Assembly: GCA_001803705.1 (NCBI GenBank) | Contig: MHDY01000183.1 | Location: forward strand, 8,539 to 14,977 | Source: Nitrospirae bacterium GWC2_56_14 | Lineage (GTDB): Bacteria > Nitrospirota > UBA9217 | Reading direction: 5' to 3' | Length of the DNA: 6,439 nt | Shown here: one piece after another, positions 4,416 through 6,439 of the stretch | How the letters are laid out: every line of letters begins with the position of its first letter | Position numbering within the stretch: the stretch's first letter is position 1 | Notes under the pieces: generated by a model | Seen by the model: the letters and a program-made list of their open reading frames with translations, nothing else | Databases searched by the model: none | What the model was told of the DNA's origin: nothing | Program-made: the position numbers and the translations under genes

Positions 4416-6439
4416 ATGAACTTTACGACCACCTTCATACTTTTCCTTTTCCTGAGCACCGGCATCCCGGCCGGCCTTTCCCGCCATGCCTGCGCCGAGG
4501 AAACAAAGAAGATGCCGGTCACGGTGAATGCCGACAAGCTTGATTATGACCGCTTGAACGAGGTTTATACCGCGGTCGGCAACGTGAGGATCGAGCAGGA
4601 AGGGATGCTGCTCCAGGCGGACCGTATCGTGCTGGACAACAAGTCAGGCGAAGCCGTGGCCGAAGGCAAGGTGTTCCTGAACCAGCTGGGAGATGCCATC
4701 AGCGCAGAACGGCTTACGGTCAATATCACGAGCGGCGCAGCCAGCATCACCAGGGGAGATCTCTTCCTGGAGAAGGACAATTATCATCTGAGGGGAGAGA
4801 AGATCGAGCGCGAGTCCGAGACCGTCTACCGGATCGAGAACGGGACCTTCTCGACGTGCGACAAGGGGGAGTGGTACCTGAAAGCCGACCGGATCGACGT
4901 CGACCTCGATCGCTATGCCACGGCGAACGGCGTCTCGCTCAACATGGGAGGGCTGCCCGTATTCTATACGCCCTATCTCCTGTTCCCCGTGCGGCGGCAG
5001 AGCGGCCTCCTCATGCCCGTGGTCGGCTACAGCAGCAGTGAAGGTTTCCTGATGAAGAATACGGTGTTCTGGGCCCTATCGGACTATCAGGATATGACGT
5101 TTACTTCGGATTATCGCGACAAGCACGGCCACGGAACGGGCATCGAATACCGTTATGTGAATTCCCGGGACTCCAAGGGCCTTTTCAATTACAACTTTTT
5201 TGACACCTTCCGTTCTCCCGGCCGGTCAACGGCTTCGCGGTGGGAGTTCCAGTTTCAGCACGAGGAGGAGATCGCCGAGGACCTTTCGATGCGCGCCGAT
5301 ATCAAGCTCGTGAGCGACGAGTTCTATTATCGTGATCTTGAGCGGAAGCTCGAACTGCGGTCCCTGCCGTACCTTGATTCGAACGCTTTCTATGTGGAGC
5401 GCTGGGACACGGCCTCCTTGTACCTGCTCGGACAGTACTCGGTCAATCTCACGCAGAACAACAATCAAACTCCTCAAAAGCTGCCTGAACTTCGTTACAG
5501 CATATTTCAGGAGAAGATCGCCGGGCCGCTCTATCTCAGCCTTGACGGGTCGGCGGTCAACTTTACGGTGTCGGAGGGCGACGGGGTGAGGCGCATGGAT
5601 ATCGGGCCGCAGCTTACCGCGGCGTTCGGCGGCGGCGGTCTCGGTTTTACGCCGCGGGCCGGCGCGAGGACGACCTATTACAGCAACGGCGCGGGAACAC
5701 TCTCCGCCGAGCCCGTGAGCCGGACCTACTCCTTTGCCGGCGCCGACCTGAACGCCCGCATTTCTCGGGTCTACGGTCAGGACGCCGAGGCCGGGATCGG
5801 GCGGATACGCCACTCGGTCGAACCGACCCTGTCGTATTCTTACATACCGGAGGTCGAGCAGGCGGACCCGGTGACCGGGCTTCCGAAAATTCTCCAGTTC
5901 GACGCCGTGGACACGGTAACCAAGCAGAACAGGGTCACTGCCGTATTGGTCAACCGGCTGACGGCCCATTACAAGGATGCGTCGGGGTTTCTCACCTACG
6001 ACATGCTGGTCCTCCGGGTGGCCCAATCCTACGAGCTGAATTCGGCGGGTACTGTTTCCACCTTCCAGTCCCGGTCCGAGATCACCGGCGAGCTTTTCTG
6101 GAGGACGCCGAAGCTGCTGCGGGTTTCCGCCGACGGCAAGTTCAATACGTACACGAACAGCCTTACGTCGTCCAATGTGAGTGTTGGAGTTGCTTCCGAG
6201 GAGGTCACTGTTGATGTGACCCACCGGTATCTGAGGGCGACGCCTGCGGGCCAGGTCCCCGGAAACCTTCGAACCGAATTTCTTATCGGCGGCGCCGGTT
6301 TCAAGGTCGACCAGTGGCGTTTCAACACGCAGCTCTGGCGCGACCTGGAAAGCAAAAAAACAACGCAGCAGGAATACGGCGCGCGCTACGCCTCGCAGTG
6401 CTGGGGTTTCGGCGTCTCGTACATCAAACGGCCCGGTGA
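4416..6439 (+). CDS. lptD: LPS-assembly outer-membrane protein LptD (3' partial)
   Basis: The frame is open from ATG 4416 to the window edge, giving 674 residues with no stop. LptD is the outer-membrane beta-barrel that, with lipoprotein LptE, takes LPS from the periplasmic LptA bridge and inserts it in the outer leaflet. Seen: a signal peptide (hydrophobic residues 7-21, likely cut after ACA, residue 27); an LptA/OstA-like jellyroll from about 34 to 170 (VTVNADKLDYD, AVGNVRIEQ, LLQADRIVLDN); the junction GLPVFYTPYLLFPVRRQSG (180-197); then about 470 residues of alternating barrel strands. C148 (FSTCDKGEW) and C662 (ASQCWGF) fit the two conserved disulfide regions. The family usually ends a few tens of residues after that second cysteine, so only a short tail is missing. 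The signal peptide has no positive charge before its hydrophobic core and no Shine-Dalgarno sequence precedes the ATG. The only upstream in-frame options before the stop at 4368 are rare codons (CTG 4398, ATT 4371). Confidence 0.93.
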   Translation, partial: MNFTTTFILFLFLSTGIPAGLSRHACAEETKKMPVTVNADKLDYDRLNEVYTAVGNVRIEQEGMLLQADRIVLDNKSGEAVAEGKVFLNQLGDAISAERLTVNITSGAASITRGDLFLEKDNYHLRGEKIERESETVYRIENGTFSTCDKGEWYLKADRIDVDLDRYATANGVSLNMGGLPVFYTPYLLFPVRRQSGLLMPVVGYSSSEGFLMKNTVFWALSDYQDMTFTSDYRDKHGHGTGIEYRYVNSRDSKGLFNYNFFDTFRSPGRSTASRWEFQFQHEEEIAEDLSMRADIKLVSDEFYYRDLERKLELRSLPYLDSNAFYVERWDTASLYLLGQYSVNLTQNNNQTPQKLPELRYSIFQEKIAGPLYLSLDGSAVNFTVSEGDGVRRMDIGPQLTAAFGGGGLGFTPRAGARTTYYSNGAGTLSAEPVSRTYSFAGADLNARISRVYGQDAEAGIGRIRHSVEPTLSYSYIPEVEQADPVTGLPKILQFDAVDTVTKQNRVTAVLVNRLTAHYKDASGFLTYDMLVLRVAQSYELNSAGTVSTFQSRSEITGELFWRTPKLLRVSADGKFNTYTNSLTSSNVSVGVASEEVTVDVTHRYLRATPAGQVPGNLRTEFLIGGAGFKVDQWRFNTQLWRDLESKKTTQQEYGARYASQCWGFGVSYIKRPG

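Noticed and set aside
4416..4500. LptD N-terminus as a lipoprotein signal with Cys26 as the lipidated residue
   Set aside because: The residues before Cys26 (S-R-H-A) do not form a lipobox, while ACA followed by Glu is a good ordinary signal-peptidase site.
5226..6224. Open frame of 332 codons on the minus strand opposite lptD
   Set aside because: It lies wholly within the barrel-coding part of lptD, has no recognisable motif, and reflects codon bias on the other strand.
6437..6439. Final TGA as the lptD stop codon
   Set aside because: In the lptD frame the last codon is GGT (6435-6437) and the trailing GA begins the next codon, so the gene continues past the edge.

Overview
The window is a GC-rich, all plus-strand stretch of ordinary chromosome from a diderm (Gram-negative) bacterium. 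LptD, which exists only where there is an outer membrane to load with LPS, shows this directly. The gene mix suggests a Nitrospirota or Desulfobacterota/Desulfuromonadia-type genome: a GerMN lipoprotein-like gene overlapping a cell-wall amidase, then murI, a zinc-finger anti-sigma-like membrane protein, folC and lptD. Short-unit inverted repeats in the gaps fit the same groups. That placement is inference from gene content, not from a marker gene.

Layout. Bases 1-161 hold the C-terminal end of a probable N-acetylmuramoyl-L-alanine amidase. It overlaps, or lies 4 bp before, a membrane-anchored GerMN-domain protein (to 732). A 214-bp gap (733-946) is dominated by a 130-bp inverted-repeat element. 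Next is murI (glutamate racemase, 947-1750), whose stop codon overlaps by 1 bp the GTG of a 303-residue anti-sigma-like zinc-finger membrane protein (1750-2661). A 250-bp gap (2662-2911) holds a perfect 14-bp palindrome, a second small hairpin and a second inverted-repeat element related to the first. folC (2912-4255) follows. A 160-bp gap (4256-4415) holds a third inverted repeat with a different unit. The window closes inside lptD (4416 to the edge), probably a few tens of residues short of its stop.

How the genes fit together. Most serve the envelope: the amidase cuts peptidoglycan, MurI makes D-glutamate for peptidoglycan precursors, and LptD inserts LPS into the outer membrane. The anti-sigma-like protein may sense the envelope, but no sigma factor is visible. 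FolC is folate housekeeping. The amidase/GerMN pair and the murI/anti-sigma pair are each tightly coupled, while the three remaining gaps each carry one inverted-repeat element.

I see no phage, CRISPR, toxin, defence or biosynthetic system and no RNA gene. The least ordinary features are the three intergenic inverted repeats built from 7-9-bp tandem units, and an LptD whose visible mature part has only two cysteines.
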